NCBI GenBank assembly: GCA_003598055.1 | Contig: QZKI01000071.1 | Location: 1 to 63,620 of the forward strand | Direction: 5' to 3' | DNA length: 63,620 bases | Origin: Candidatus Abyssobacteria bacterium SURF_17 | GTDB lineage: Bacteria; Abyssobacteria; SURF-5 | Shown: positions 8,660 through 17,681 of the stretch, one piece after another | Layout of the letters: every line of letters starts with the position of its first letter | How positions within the stretch are numbered: position 1 is the stretch's first letter | Position numbers and translations under genes: made by a program | Notes under the pieces: generated by a model | Told to the model about the DNA's origin: nothing | Seen by the model: only the letters and a program-made list of their open reading frames with translations | Databases searched by the model: none

Positions 8660-10261
8660 ATGAATGATGAAGCATATAAGATGTTCGAGAGCGTTCTGGG
8701 GCCGGACAACGTCAGTCGAGACCCCGGACTGCTCGATGCATATACCTACCAATGGCTCGGCGAGATGATTGGTGAGCCGAACCGGTTCGGCCCGTTTCGG
8801 CCTGCGTGCGTCACGCTGCCGTCTACGACGGAAGAGGTTCAGGCGATTGTGAGAGTTTGCAATCGCCACGGTCTCAAATTCAAAGCCCATTCCACTGGCT
8901 GGGGTTTATATGCCAATCCCGGCGAGGAGGGAGTGGTCATGCTCGATTTGAGAAGGATGAACCGCCTCATCGAGATTAACGAGAAGGACATGTATGCCGT
9001 CGTTGAGCCGTATGTTATCTGGGCGCAATTGCAGGCGGAGGCGATGTGCCGAGGATTGAACTGCGTTACCATCGGGGCGGGCAGTTGCACGTCCGCGCTC
9101 GCGAACTGCACATCCCTCATGGGAACCGCCAACAACAATGTCTCGATGGGCTACAACGAGCGCAACGTGCTCGGCGTCGAATGGGTGTTGCCCGACGGCG
9201 AAATCGTACGACTCGGCTCCCCGGGCTCAGGAGCGGGTTGGATATCGGGCGATGGGCCGGGGCCATCACTCAGGGGAATCATGCGCGGCACGTTCGGCGC
9301 GCTCGGCGGACTGGGAGTGTTCACCAAGTGCGCCGTGCGCCTCTATCAGTGGGGAGGCCCCGCGGAGTTGCCGAGCGAGAACATCGTAAGCATGGATGAG
9401 CGACTGCTCGAGTATCCTGAGAATGCGCGATTGTTCGTCCCGTATTTCGAGAGCCGCGTCATGATGGAAGAGGCTCTCGCGAGGATAGGCGAGTCGGAAG
9501 TCGCGTATTCAACCGGATTGCTCGAGCGCGGGCTGCTCACGTTGGGGCTCGGCGTTGATAATCTGAATTCGGCTGAAATGCGCGAAAGCCTTCTGCCCAC
9601 CATACCGAAGAACTTCTTCACATGCCTGCTCGTAGGAAACAGCGCTCGCGAGCTCGAATATCAGACGAGGGTAATGAATCAGATTCTCGAGCAAACGGCC
9701 GGCAGGCGGTTCGAGATGATGGAGCAGGAAGGTTTCAGAGACATCATCACCCTGTTCCTCGTGAAAGGCGGCAGCGTGCCCGCGAAGGCCGTATTCTCGC
9801 CGACAGGCTCGTTCAACCCGCTCCTGTGCGGTTTCTTCGGCACGCGACGAACACTCGTTAAGGGGATGGACGACGCGGAGGAAATCAAGAGGAAATACAT
9901 TGAATCGGGCCTTTTGGCCGATGACATGGCCGAGGGCGGATGGAGTCCGCTCATCATGGACCATGGCCATATGGAATACTTCGAGCACGAAACCTTGTTC
10001 GACCCGCATGTGCCCGAGTCAACGCTTGCGCTCATCATGCTCACCATCGAAACCAATCAGTCGCTCGCCGACAAAAAACTCATGATTCCCTTTGCGAGTC
10101 AGGTGAAGGTGGCTCGAGCGCAAGGACTTTCAGTCCACGATTCAATCGCCGCTCACATGAATTGCGACTACCGCACGTGGCAGCGACAATTTAAGCAAGC
10201 GTTCGACCCTAACGATGCGGCGGATTCCTGCAATTACATTACACCGAAGCCGAAGGCATAA
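8660..10261 (+). CDS. FAD-binding oxidoreductase, first of two paralogues
   Basis: This 533-residue enzyme is another PCMH-fold flavoprotein. FAD-binding stretches include PSTTEEVQAIVRVCNRHG with AHSTGWGLYANP, then VVEPYVIWAQLQAEAM, and the segment SMGYNERNVLGVEWVLPDGE. A long C-terminal domain ends FKQAFDPNDAADSCNY. It starts at an ATG 4 bp after the Fe-S gene; GGGAG lies inside that gene. The protein at 11.26 kb shares long identical blocks with it. The cysteine and asparagine-rich NNNVSMGYNERN loop sits where VAO/PCMH-type enzymes hold the isoalloxazine ring. The substrate could be an alcohol, hydroxy acid or aromatic side chain; nothing in the sequence decides this. Confidence 0.85.
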   Translation: MNDEAYKMFESVLGPDNVSRDPGLLDAYTYQWLGEMIGEPNRFGPFRPACVTLPSTTEEVQAIVRVCNRHGLKFKAHSTGWGLYANPGEEGVVMLDLRRMNRLIEINEKDMYAVVEPYVIWAQLQAEAMCRGLNCVTIGAGSCTSALANCTSLMGTANNNVSMGYNERNVLGVEWVLPDGEIVRLGSPGSGAGWISGDGPGPSLRGIMRGTFGALGGLGVFTKCAVRLYQWGGPAELPSENIVSMDERLLEYPENARLFVPYFESRVMMEEALARIGESEVAYSTGLLERGLLTLGLGVDNLNSAEMRESLLPTIPKNFFTCLLVGNSARELEYQTRVMNQILEQTAGRRFEMMEQEGFRDIITLFLVKGGSVPAKAVFSPTGSFNPLLCGFFGTRRTLVKGMDDAEEIKRKYIESGLLADDMAEGGWSPLIMDHGHMEYFEHETLFDPHVPESTLALIMLTIETNQSLADKKLMIPFASQVKVARAQGLSVHDSIAAHMNCDYRTWQRQFKQAFDPNDAADSCNYITPKPKA

Positions 10262-10398
10262 GTTTGTATAGACGCTCTTCAGACTTCACAGGCAGCGCCA
10301 AGCAAACCGCCGGGGAAAAGACATCAGACTGCTGACGACTTGAGCAAGACCGGAAATCTGAATTGACAGCCGAAAGGGGAGAAGAGGAGGGGAGCCGC

Positions 10399-11232
10399 AT
10401 GAAGTTCGACAAATTGACTTACGAGGAAGCCGGACAAACAGCATGGATTACCCTGAATCGTCCCAAGGCGCTGAATGCGCTCAGCATGAAGCTTTCCGAT
10501 GAGTTGGTGGCTGCAATTGAACTCGTGCGGCAATCAACCATGCTGAAATTTCTCGTGATTAAAGGCGCTGGAGGAAATTTCAGCGTCGGCGATGACATCA
10601 CGGAGATGCACTTGTGGGGCAATGCCAACGCTGTGATGCGGCGCGTTCGGTATTATCAGAATATGGCCAACCAACTCGAAGAACTCGACAAAGTTACCAT
10701 CGCGGCTGTTGACGGATATGCCGTGGGCGGTGGCTTGGAGATAACAATGGCCTGCGATTTCGTGGTGGCCACAGAACGCGCACGATGGGGCATGCCAGAG
10801 GTGGATGTCGGTATCACACCCGGATGGGGCGGCACCACGCGGCTTGCGCGGCTTATCGGCCGACGCAGGGCCAAGGAAGTCAACCTTCTTGGCGCGCTGT
10901 ATCCTGCACGGCGGGCGGTTCAATGGAATCTGTGGAACAGAGTGGTCGCCGACGATCAGCTCGACGCCGAAGTGGACCGCTTGCTCGAAGTGCTGAGTTC
11001 GAAGAATCAACAAGGGGTTCGCCAGCTTAAGTTCATCATAAATCGCGGCGTCGAGTGCGACCTCTATACGGCACAGGGTTTTGAGGCGCTTTCCGGCGCG
11101 CTGACCGCATCGGTCAACGGTGCATGGGAGGTCGAGGATGCCGACAAAGGCGCGGGTGTGGAAGCCTTTGCCTTGAAGAACGAGCTTTGGCAGAAGAGAC
11201 GAGGATTGGCAACGAATTTTTGGAGCGACTGA
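10399..11232 (+). CDS. Enoyl-CoA hydratase/isomerase family protein
   Basis: A 277-residue crotonase. The oxyanion-hole segment is GNFSVGDDITEM, and the active-site region reads YAVGGGLEITMACDFVV then WGMPEVDVGITPGWGG. Both glutamates that act in rat enoyl-CoA hydratase (in GGxxE and MPE) are kept, so hydration of an enoyl-CoA is chemically plausible. The ATG at 10399 follows GAGGAGGGGAG; the frame can be extended upstream but without homologous residues. It lies between the two FAD oxidase paralogues, which points to one pathway that oxidises a substrate and then processes a CoA thioester. Other crotonase reactions (isomerase, hydrolase, ring cleavage) are not excluded. Confidence 0.9.
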   Translation: MKFDKLTYEEAGQTAWITLNRPKALNALSMKLSDELVAAIELVRQSTMLKFLVIKGAGGNFSVGDDITEMHLWGNANAVMRRVRYYQNMANQLEELDKVTIAAVDGYAVGGGLEITMACDFVVATERARWGMPEVDVGITPGWGGTTRLARLIGRRRAKEVNLLGALYPARRAVQWNLWNRVVADDQLDAEVDRLLEVLSSKNQQGVRQLKFIINRGVECDLYTAQGFEALSGALTASVNGAWEVEDADKGAGVEAFALKNELWQKRRGLATNFWSD

Positions 11233-11256
11233 GGATTTTTCTTGGGAGGATGACCG

Positions 11257-12849
11257 ATGAATAGCGAAGCCTATAAGATGGTGGAGAACATCGTCGGACC
11301 GGACAATGTTTCTCAGGATCCGGGAGTCCTCGACGCGTACACCTATCAGTGGATGGGTGAGATGACCGGCGGCGGCACGCGTTTCGGTCCATATCGTCCC
11401 GCGTGCGTTGCGCTTCCGTCGACGACCGAGGAAGTCCAGGCAATCGTGAAGGTATGTAATCGCTTTGGTCTCAAGTTCAAGGCCCACTCGACCGGCTGGG
11501 GCCTCTACGCCAGCCCGGGCGGCGGTGGCGTTGTGGTGCTCGACTTGCGAAGGATGAATCGGCTCATCGAAATCAATGAGAAGGATATGTATGCAGTGGT
11601 CGAGCCATACGTCATCTGGGCGCAGCTCCAGGCCGAGGCGATGCGGAAAGGGCTGAACTGCGTCACTATTGGCGCCGGTAGCTGCACGTCCGCGCTCGCC
11701 AATTGCACGTCGGTCATGGGAGTGGCCAACAACAACGTCTCGATGGGCTACAATGAGCGCAACGTTCTCGGGGTCGAATGGGTTTTGCCCGACGGCGAAA
11801 TCCTGCGGCTCGGCTCGCTCGGCTCGGGAGCAGGTTGGATAACGGGCGACGGCCCCGGACCATCGCTTCGCGGCGTCATGAGAGGAGCCTTTGGAGCGCT
11901 CGGAGGCTTTGGCATATTCACGAGGTGCGCCATCCGCCTCTACCAGTGGGGAGGCCCGCCGGAATTGCCGAGCGAAAACATTGTCTCCATGGACGAGAGA
12001 ATCATCGGATATCCGGAGAACATCAAGCTCATTGCGCCCTACTTCGATGACCGCGTCAGCTTTGAAGAAGCCATTGCGAACATCGGTGAGTCGGAAATCG
12101 CCTATGCAACGGGATTGCTCGAAAGAGGACTGATGACGCTCGGGCTTGGCATCGATAACCGTCAATCGGCCGAGATGCGTGAGAATATGGCTCCGGTTAT
12201 CCCCAAATTCATTTTCACCATCCTTCTCGTCGCCAATAGCAAACCGGAACTCGAGCACCAAATAAGAGTTCTCGAAGCGATTCTTGAGCATACCGGCGGA
12301 AAGAAATTCGAGATGGTCGAGCAGGAAAATTACCGCGACATCATCACGCTCCTGCTCGTCAAGGGTGGGAGCGTCCCCGCCAGAGGAGTGTTTTCTCCGA
12401 CCGGCTCATTCAGCCCGATTCTTTGTGGATTTTTTGCCACGCGCGGCACGCTCGTCAAAGCGATGGACGACTCCGAAGAAATTAAGAGGAAGCATGTGGA
12501 GTCGGGCTTGCTGGCCGATGACATGGGCGAAGGCGGGTGGGGGCCTCTCATCATCGACCATGGTCACGCAGAATACTTTGAGAATGAAACGCTCTTCGAC
12601 CCGCAGGTGCCTGAGTCTATCAAGGCATTAATTGATTTGACCGAAGAAACGAATCAATCTCTTGCTCAAAAGAAACTTCCCATTCCATTTCTCAGTCAGG
12701 TGAAGGTGGCACGTTCCAAGGGACTCTCGGCGCACGATACGATCGCTCCTCACATGAACGTCGATTATCGCTCCTGGCAGCGGAAATTCAAACAGGCGTT
12801 TGATCCGAATGATACGGGCGATTCGTGCAACTACATAGAATCCAAATGA
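11257..12849 (+). CDS. FAD-binding oxidoreductase, second of two paralogues
   Basis: The 530-residue protein is a near copy of the enzyme encoded at 8.66 kb: start (DAYTYQWMGEMTGGGTRFGP), FAD loop (AHSTGWGLYASP), central NNNVSMGYNERNVLGV and tail (FKQAFDPNDTGDSCNY) all match, with scattered substitutions. GGGAGGATGACCG before the ATG is a good ribosome binding site. The two copies are separated only by the enoyl-CoA hydratase gene, so a tandem duplication is likely. They may form a heteromer or act on related substrates. Clusters of difference lie in residues about 260-340, where substrate specificity could reside. Confidence 0.86.
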   Translation: MNSEAYKMVENIVGPDNVSQDPGVLDAYTYQWMGEMTGGGTRFGPYRPACVALPSTTEEVQAIVKVCNRFGLKFKAHSTGWGLYASPGGGGVVVLDLRRMNRLIEINEKDMYAVVEPYVIWAQLQAEAMRKGLNCVTIGAGSCTSALANCTSVMGVANNNVSMGYNERNVLGVEWVLPDGEILRLGSLGSGAGWITGDGPGPSLRGVMRGAFGALGGFGIFTRCAIRLYQWGGPPELPSENIVSMDERIIGYPENIKLIAPYFDDRVSFEEAIANIGESEIAYATGLLERGLMTLGLGIDNRQSAEMRENMAPVIPKFIFTILLVANSKPELEHQIRVLEAILEHTGGKKFEMVEQENYRDIITLLLVKGGSVPARGVFSPTGSFSPILCGFFATRGTLVKAMDDSEEIKRKHVESGLLADDMGEGGWGPLIIDHGHAEYFENETLFDPQVPESIKALIDLTEETNQSLAQKKLPIPFLSQVKVARSKGLSAHDTIAPHMNVDYRSWQRKFKQAFDPNDTGDSCNYIESK

Positions 12850-12953
12850 CTCCATGCGGGGTTAGCGGAGCGTAATAGTCGTGCCCAAAGATTTTGGAAA
12901 AGCCGGTGGCAGTCGAGGGATGACTGCGGCGCCAGCCGGGAGAACACTCATAT

Positions 12954-13646
12954 ATGAAGAGCCATTCATTCGAGAAAAAGCTGCGCATCCTCTGCGCCAT
13001 CTATCGCTGGTCTGACGATATCGCATTGGCTCTGCAGAAATGGGCCTGTCGATCGGAGTGCCCCACGTGTTGCACGGCTTCGGTCGCGATAACTACGCTG
13101 GAAGCAGCCTACCTGTGGGAGGAAAATTCAGCGCTTCTCCGCGAACGCATGAAACGGTGGCCCCAACGGCATTCGCTCCCGCCGTTCGCGATGACAACAA
13201 ACGAGCACGCTTCACTCTGTATCGACCGGAAAGAGTGCGAAGAATTCGCCGGGCCGGTTACCGATGCCCCATGTCCTCTCTTGGAAGACAAACGCTGCTT
13301 ATGCTATGAGGCGCGCCCCCTGATGTGCCGCATGCTGTTCTCACTTTACCCATGTGCTGAAACGGGCCAGGCGGAGATATCGTCGCGCCTGCTGTCGCTG
13401 AACACGGTGTCCATACAAATGGTGGAACATCTGGACCAACGCGGATGGTCTGGCTATTTGGTTGATTTGCTGCCATACTTCAATAAAGATGCATTCCTCG
13501 ATGAGTATTACGCGGGAGTATGCCGAATGCAGGACCCGCGGATACGGCGCAATCAACCAAGTCCGGGGCTGCTGGTGCCCCCTGAGCACCATGAGGAAAT
13601 CGGGCAGTGGCTGAAAGAGTTGACCAGTCTATTGAAGACACTGTGA
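12954..13646 (+). CDS. YkgJ-type cysteine-cluster protein
   Basis: The 230-residue protein carries the zinc/Fe-S cluster signature of the YkgJ family: SECPTCC near residue 36, then APCPLLEDKRCLCYEARPLMCRM around residues 106-128 (only key parts: CPLLEDKRCLCY, RPLMC). Family members bind a metal or Fe-S cluster through these cysteines; their enzymatic role is poorly known. A GGGAG sequence lies about 10 nt before the ATG. It is followed 25 bp later by the DsrC-like gene, which suggests one transcript downstream of the FAD oxidase genes. Confidence 0.78.
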   Translation: MKSHSFEKKLRILCAIYRWSDDIALALQKWACRSECPTCCTASVAITTLEAAYLWEENSALLRERMKRWPQRHSLPPFAMTTNEHASLCIDRKECEEFAGPVTDAPCPLLEDKRCLCYEARPLMCRMLFSLYPCAETGQAEISSRLLSLNTVSIQMVEHLDQRGWSGYLVDLLPYFNKDAFLDEYYAGVCRMQDPRIRRNQPSPGLLVPPEHHEEIGQWLKELTSLLKTL

Positions 13647-13671
13647 GTGACAGGCGCTACGGAGGTGGGCG

Positions 13672-14007
13672 ATGCCGACAATCAGCGTTTCCAACACAAG
13701 AATAAATGTCGACGATGAAGGCTATCTGATTGATTTCCAGTCGTGGAACGAGACCGTTGCACGTGCGCTTGCCGAAAGGGAAGGACTAGGTGAGCTGACA
13801 AAGGACAGGATGGACATCCTCCAATTTATGCGAGACTATTACAAGAGATTCAATTCCTTCCCGATTGTCCAGGCCGTTTGCAAAAACTTGCATCAATCGA
13901 AGGACTGCACATACGAACAGTTTCCGGACCCCTTAAAAGCCTGGAAAGTTGCAGGTCTCCCTAAACCGACGACGGAGGTCTTCGCTCTTCTCAGACACAA
14001 CCTGTAG
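13672..14007 (+). CDS. DsrC/TusE-family protein lacking the C-terminal cysteines
   Basis: The 111-residue product matches the small sulfur-relay proteins DsrC and TusE: DDEGYLIDFQSWNE, then LTKDRMDILQFMRDYYKRFN, and the hallmark AGLPKPT near the C-terminus. In DsrC two cysteines on the C-terminal arm carry persulfide or trisulfide. Here the position that aligns with the inner cysteine is Trp91 and the position of the penultimate cysteine is Glu102; the tail continues to FALLRHNL. Only Cys70 and Cys79 remain, elsewhere. It therefore cannot run the usual sulfur chemistry. Cysteine-less homologues have been proposed to be regulatory. GGAGGTGGGCG precedes the ATG. Confidence 0.85.
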   Translation: MPTISVSNTRINVDDEGYLIDFQSWNETVARALAEREGLGELTKDRMDILQFMRDYYKRFNSFPIVQAVCKNLHQSKDCTYEQFPDPLKAWKVAGLPKPTTEVFALLRHNL

Positions 14008-14015
14008 GCGAATTG

Positions 14016-14238
14016 GGGACGGAGAATCTGTCACGCGATTGGGGACGTAACGTAGGGGCACGGCGTGCCGTGCGCGTGCCACCGGAAAAAGCCGCGTCAA
14101 GTGCAGGGGCGCAGCATGCTGCGCCCCTGCAATTGTTACCGCGAGACGGGTTCACAGAGCCCTATTTCTGGTCGTGATTGCCTATTTGCTTTATGCCGTT
14201 TCAGAAATAGGGCGCTGTACCTTCCCGTCTCTGTCCCT
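14016..14238. repeat. Composite inverted-repeat element, GGGACAGAGAATC family, copy e
   Basis: The left end GGGGACGGAGAATCTGTCACGCG is mirrored (imperfectly) by ACCGCGAGACGGGTTCAC and by GTCTCTGTCCC at the right. Two GTAGGGGC-type palindromes lie inside (14058-14073 and the perfect 28-bp one at 14103-14130), plus an arm pair CCCTATTTCTG/CAGAAATAGGG. The element ends beside the stop codon of the rubrerythrin-like gene. Confidence 0.75.
14103..14130. repeat. Perfect 28-bp GCAGGGGC palindrome
   Basis: GCAGGGGCGCAGCA and its complement TGCTGCGCCCCTGC are joined without a loop. The core is the same as at 5871-5890. It is nested in composite repeat copy e. Confidence 0.85.
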
Positions 14239-14240
14239 TC

Positions 14241-14741
14241 TCACCATGTGTCTGAGAGTCCGCGCATCTTGGCGCCGGTGAGCAAATATTTCATCACGCT
14301 CACAACGTGACTCTTCTCAGCACGAATGATGTTCTGCAAAAGCTCGTTCTCTCCCAACACGTCTTTTATGCCATGATAGAAGAGCAACGTGGCTTTCTCG
14401 AAAGAGAACGCCCGCCTCAGCGCGTCGTCCCGCGTTTTTATCTTGTCCGCGTCCTTCAGCGCCCCTTCCTTACCCACGAAAAATTCTGACAGAGAGAGCG
14501 CTGCAAGATATTGATACCGGTCATCAGGCTTCCCGGCCTTCTCATCTGCGGGGATTTTCTCAAGCAGTGCGCGAAATTGTTTCTCATGTGCCTCTTCATC
14601 TTTCGCAAGCAGTGCAAACAACTCGTTCAATTCTTTGTTTTCGCGAAATCTTTTGCCAAGCGCTTTGTAGAAGCCAGCTCCCAATTTCTCGGTGGTTACG
14701 GCAAGCTCTATGCTTTTCCTCAACGTCATTTCATCTCCCAT
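14241..14741 (-). CDS. Rubrerythrin-like ferritin-fold diiron protein
   Basis: This 166-residue helical protein has two helix pairs with diiron-type ligands: Glu18 and the Glu49-x2-His52 motif (KDEEAHEKQF), then FSFEKATLLFYHG and IIRAEKSHV. Rubrerythrin-like proteins reduce peroxide in anaerobes. A C-terminal rubredoxin domain is absent, so this is the short erythrin type. The ATG at 14741 follows AGGAGGAAAGT, a near-ideal site; an earlier in-frame ATG 27 bp upstream lacks one. Composite repeat elements flank the gene on both sides (copies e and f), so it may have moved or been duplicated as a unit. Expression under oxidative stress is inferred from the family. Confidence 0.85.
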   Translation of the reverse strand: MGDEMTLRKSIELAVTTEKLGAGFYKALGKRFRENKELNELFALLAKDEEAHEKQFRALLEKIPADEKAGKPDDRYQYLAALSLSEFFVGKEGALKDADKIKTRDDALRRAFSFEKATLLFYHGIKDVLGENELLQNIIRAEKSHVVSVMKYLLTGAKMRGLSDTW

Positions 14742-14784
14742 ACTTTCCTCCTTCTTCCCTGTGGCCATGGTGAGGGACGAGATA

Positions 14785-14928
14785 GGGACAGAGAATCTGT
14801 CTCACGATTGTGAATGCAAGGTAGGGGCACGGCGCTGTCCCCCTCCAGCCAGAAAAATCGGCGTTTCTTGCAGGGGCACACGGTTGTGCGCCCCTACAAT
14901 CGTTACCGTGAGACGGATTCACTGTCCC
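14785..14928. repeat. Composite inverted-repeat element, GGGACAGAGAATC family, copy f
   Basis: The left end GGGACAGAGAATCTGTCTCACG pairs imperfectly with the right end CGTGAGACGGATTCACTGTCCC, giving terminal inverted repeats of about 22 bp. Inside is a GTAGGGGC-type hairpin (14870-14897). With copy e it brackets the rubrerythrin-like gene. Confidence 0.82.
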
Positions 14929-14970
14929 TTCTCGCCCCGAAAAGATTCTGGTATATGGACCGTGCTGCCT

Positions 14971-17430
14971 TCACGCGCGCGGTTTCTTGTGCTTAAAGGG
15001 CTCAAAGATTCTGCGATGACGGCCTTCGCCTGCAATTGCACCCTTGCGTATCTCCACAAAGAGAGAAAGCTTCACTGTTTCAGGTGACAGGCAACTGCGG
15101 TCATCACACGCCTGAAAGTGAATCTCGAAATCCAGCCGTGGTTTGCCTTCGCTTGCATTCTTTTTCACCTTCAGCGAAGCGAACAGCCATGTTTCACCGT
15201 CGTACACCGAGAGGGGTTCCGCATTGGATGCAATCGTTAGGTTCTTTCCCGGGGGATACACGACTTTGTCGAGTCGAACTGAAGGACACTCCTTGAGTTC
15301 CAAGGAAGTCGGCGCCAGATGGTTCTGCGGCGGCGCATTCGAATTGATATGCCAGCCACCATCTATGGCAAGCTTGATGCCAAGATTGACAGTTCCACCA
15401 GGGGCCACGAAAAGCCGCGATACGAAGGCTTCAGCGCTCACTGGCTTCTTCCTTGCAAAGGTGTCAGGCTTATCTTCGGCGGCTTCAGATGTCTTTACGC
15501 GTCGTGCTTCCGCTGATGTCAGTGATGGAAGTTCGTCGAGATACATGTCAAGAGCCAAGATCATGCTCTCGACGGCGCGAGGCCCGCGCTGCATCAACCC
15601 GAGGAAAGCGCGAAAGATGGACTCTGCAAACTTCAGGTAATCCCTATTTCCGGTGTGACAAGCCAGCCGAACAAGCACGCGCGCAGCCGTGCCGTTTCCG
15701 GATGGAATTGCCTTATCGTACGGGTCCTTCGATCGGGTCAGCAGAGATTCATGGTCATCAGCGGTGAAGAAAAATCCACCGTCAGACTTGTCGTAATAGT
15801 GCTTGAGGAGGACGCCGACAAGTGCTTCCGCTTCATCAAGCCAACGCTTGTTCTGCGTCGTCTCATACAGTTCCAGAAGCCCATCTGCCAGAAACGCATA
15901 ATCATCGAGATAAGCAGCGAGTTTCGCTGTTCCCTCCCGATAGCTTCTCAAAAGCCTGCCATCTTTGCGCATCTTGGTGAGGATGAAAGTTGCAGCTTTT
16001 TCAGCCGCTGAGGTATAGCGCGCCTCCTTCAAATTCCGCCCGGCATACGCAAGGCTCGCTATCATCAAGCCGTTCCAACTTGCGAGAACTTTGTCGTCAA
16101 GATGCGGCCAGATGCGCCGACTGCGGTGTTCAAGGAGTTTGCGGCGGTCACGATCAAGATGTGTGCGCAGGTCTTCGGGAGAAAGGCTCTCATCCTGCGC
16201 TATTTCGGCCAAGGCCTTTCGGAGATGCGGTATGTTGGCGCCGGTTCTTGCTCCAGTGGATTCGTCGTGGAAGTTACCCTCCTCCTCGATGTTGTAAGCC
16301 CGGCAGAAGAGTTCAGCGTCTTCTGGCCCGAGAATGGCAACGACTTCGTCGCGCCTCCAGACATAGAATTTGCCTTCCTCACCCTCGCTGTCGGCGTCGA
16401 GCGCCGAATGAAACCCGCCATCCTTATCGAGCATCTCCCGGAGCATCCAATCGAAAATTTCCTCTGCAATCTCCCGGTAATGCTCATTCTTGGTTGCAAG
16501 GTAGCCGTTGGTGTAAGCGCGTGAGAGTTGAGCATTGTCGTAGAGCATCTTCTCGAAGTGCGGCAGCAGCCACTGCGCATCGGTTGAATAGCGATGGAAG
16601 CCCCCGCCTACATGGTCGCGGATTCCACCGAGAGCCATCGCATCAAGGGTTCGCGTCGCCATGTTCAGCAGGTCTTCGTCTCGACTCTTCTGATAGTGAT
16701 GGAAAATTAGGCCAAGGCTTCCATGAGGAGGAAATTTCGGTGCATCGCCGAACCCGCCGAGACGCTCATCGAATGAATTGCGTAATTCTCTGAAGGCCTG
16801 TTCGACCAGCGTACGCTTCGGCTCGCCCGTCGCTTCCACGTGTTGGCCCGACGAGATGCGCTTCATGACATCCGCAAGCTGATTCGCCTGTGCCTCGACA
16901 TCCGGCCGCTTCATGTGCCAGAACTCGGCGAGCCGCAGGAGAACTGTCCTGAAACCCGGACGGCCATGCATGTCGTCCGGTGGAAAATATGTGCCCGCAT
17001 ACCACGGCCTGCCGTCGGGCAGGAGCCACACCGAATTCGGCCATCCACCTCTGCCGGCAATGAGCTGAGTGGCATTCATATATATCTCGTCAATGTCCGG
17101 GCGTTCCTCACGGTCAACCTTGACGCTGACGTAGTGCTTGTTGAGAACATCCGCTATTTCCTCACTCTCGAAAGACTCGCGCTCCATGACGTGACACCAA
17201 TGGCATGTCGAGTATCCGACCGAAAGGAAAATGGGCTTGTTCTCGCGCTCGGCTCTAACAAATGCCTCCTTCCCCCATGGGTACCAATCAACGGGATTGT
17301 GGGCATGCTGCAAAAGATAGGGACTTTTCTCGTGAATTAAACGATTGAATTCCGACCCACCATCCGGCGGCAACTTGGCTCTCTTCTCGGGAGACGGAAT
17401 TCCCGTCTGCATTGTTTTCTTATCAGCCAT
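14971..17430 (-). CDS. DUF255 thioredoxin-fold protein (YyaL/SSP411) fused to a DsbD N-terminal-like domain
   Basis: The 819-residue protein starts with the DUF255 domain of the YyaL/spermatogenesis-associated protein 20 family. [12 protein letters not shown] is followed by the active-site STCHWCHVM (Cys76, Cys79) on a thioredoxin fold. The middle part is an alpha/alpha-toroid, like N-acylglucosamine 2-epimerase, typical of the family (residues about 200-620). The last 150 residues are unusual: GWHINSNAP, then [15 protein letters not shown], the look of the DsbD alpha/TlpA-partner domain with a cysteine pair. No signal peptide is seen, which is odd for a DsbD-like domain. AGAGGAG precedes the ATG. 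The function is unknown; a cytoplasmic thiol-redox role fits both domains. Confidence 0.88.
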   Translation of the reverse strand: MADKKTMQTGIPSPEKRAKLPPDGGSEFNRLIHEKSPYLLQHAHNPVDWYPWGKEAFVRAERENKPIFLSVGYSTCHWCHVMERESFESEEIADVLNKHYVSVKVDREERPDIDEIYMNATQLIAGRGGWPNSVWLLPDGRPWYAGTYFPPDDMHGRPGFRTVLLRLAEFWHMKRPDVEAQANQLADVMKRISSGQHVEATGEPKRTLVEQAFRELRNSFDERLGGFGDAPKFPPHGSLGLIFHHYQKSRDEDLLNMATRTLDAMALGGIRDHVGGGFHRYSTDAQWLLPHFEKMLYDNAQLSRAYTNGYLATKNEHYREIAEEIFDWMLREMLDKDGGFHSALDADSEGEEGKFYVWRRDEVVAILGPEDAELFCRAYNIEEEGNFHDESTGARTGANIPHLRKALAEIAQDESLSPEDLRTHLDRDRRKLLEHRSRRIWPHLDDKVLASWNGLMIASLAYAGRNLKEARYTSAAEKAATFILTKMRKDGRLLRSYREGTAKLAAYLDDYAFLADGLLELYETTQNKRWLDEAEALVGVLLKHYYDKSDGGFFFTADDHESLLTRSKDPYDKAIPSGNGTAARVLVRLACHTGNRDYLKFAESIFRAFLGLMQRGPRAVESMILALDMYLDELPSLTSAEARRVKTSEAAEDKPDTFARKKPVSAEAFVSRLFVAPGGTVNLGIKLAIDGGWHINSNAPPQNHLAPTSLELKECPSVRLDKVVYPPGKNLTIASNAEPLSVYDGETWLFASLKVKKNASEGKPRLDFEIHFQACDDRSCLSPETVKLSLFVEIRKGAIAGEGRHRRIFEPFKHKKPRA

Positions 17431-17626
17431 TTTTCTCCTCTTGCATATTTTCGATACGATAACTGAGTCTGCTGTTCAAATCCTTAAATAGTATTACCCA
17501 TTCATCACAATTTGTAAACAATACTGATTACAAGGGTGTCCGGCACAAGAGTCGTTCAAGCCGGCACATACCGTAGGGGCGTCCGGGGGTCGCACCCTTC
17601 CTCATGAAGAGAGTCGAGAAAAGAAC

Positions 17627-17656
17627 TTGACAAAGCCAAAGGGGCTTTGGTATTTT
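17627..17656 (+). promoter_or_regulatory. Promoter of the iron-sulfur flavoprotein gene
   Basis: TTGACA (17627-17632), an 18-bp spacer and TATTTT (17651-17656). A palindrome-like operator begins 3 bp after the -10 element, the same distance as at the TetR gene 0.9 kb downstream. Confidence 0.65.
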
Positions 17657-17659
17657 CTT

Positions 17660-17681
17660 GGAGAGCAAGCGCTCACTCTCT
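17660..17681. promoter_or_regulatory. Probable TetR operator upstream of the flavoprotein gene
   Basis: GGAGAGCAA-N4-TCACTCTCT is an imperfect 9-4-9 inverted repeat. Its right arm is identical to that of the perfect palindrome at 18546-18567, and six of nine left-arm positions match the symmetry. It covers the expected transcription start. Confidence 0.7.

Noticed and set aside
7624-8709. A 361-codon minus-strand frame antisense to the HdrD-like gene
   Set aside because: The Fe-S protein motifs on the plus strand are unambiguous; the antisense frame is a by-product of base composition.
10534-12291. A 585-codon open frame on the minus strand across the enoyl-CoA hydratase and FAD oxidase genes
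   Set aside because: It is antisense to two well-supported genes, has no recognisable protein features and no ribosome binding site. Skewed codon usage of the real genes explains it.
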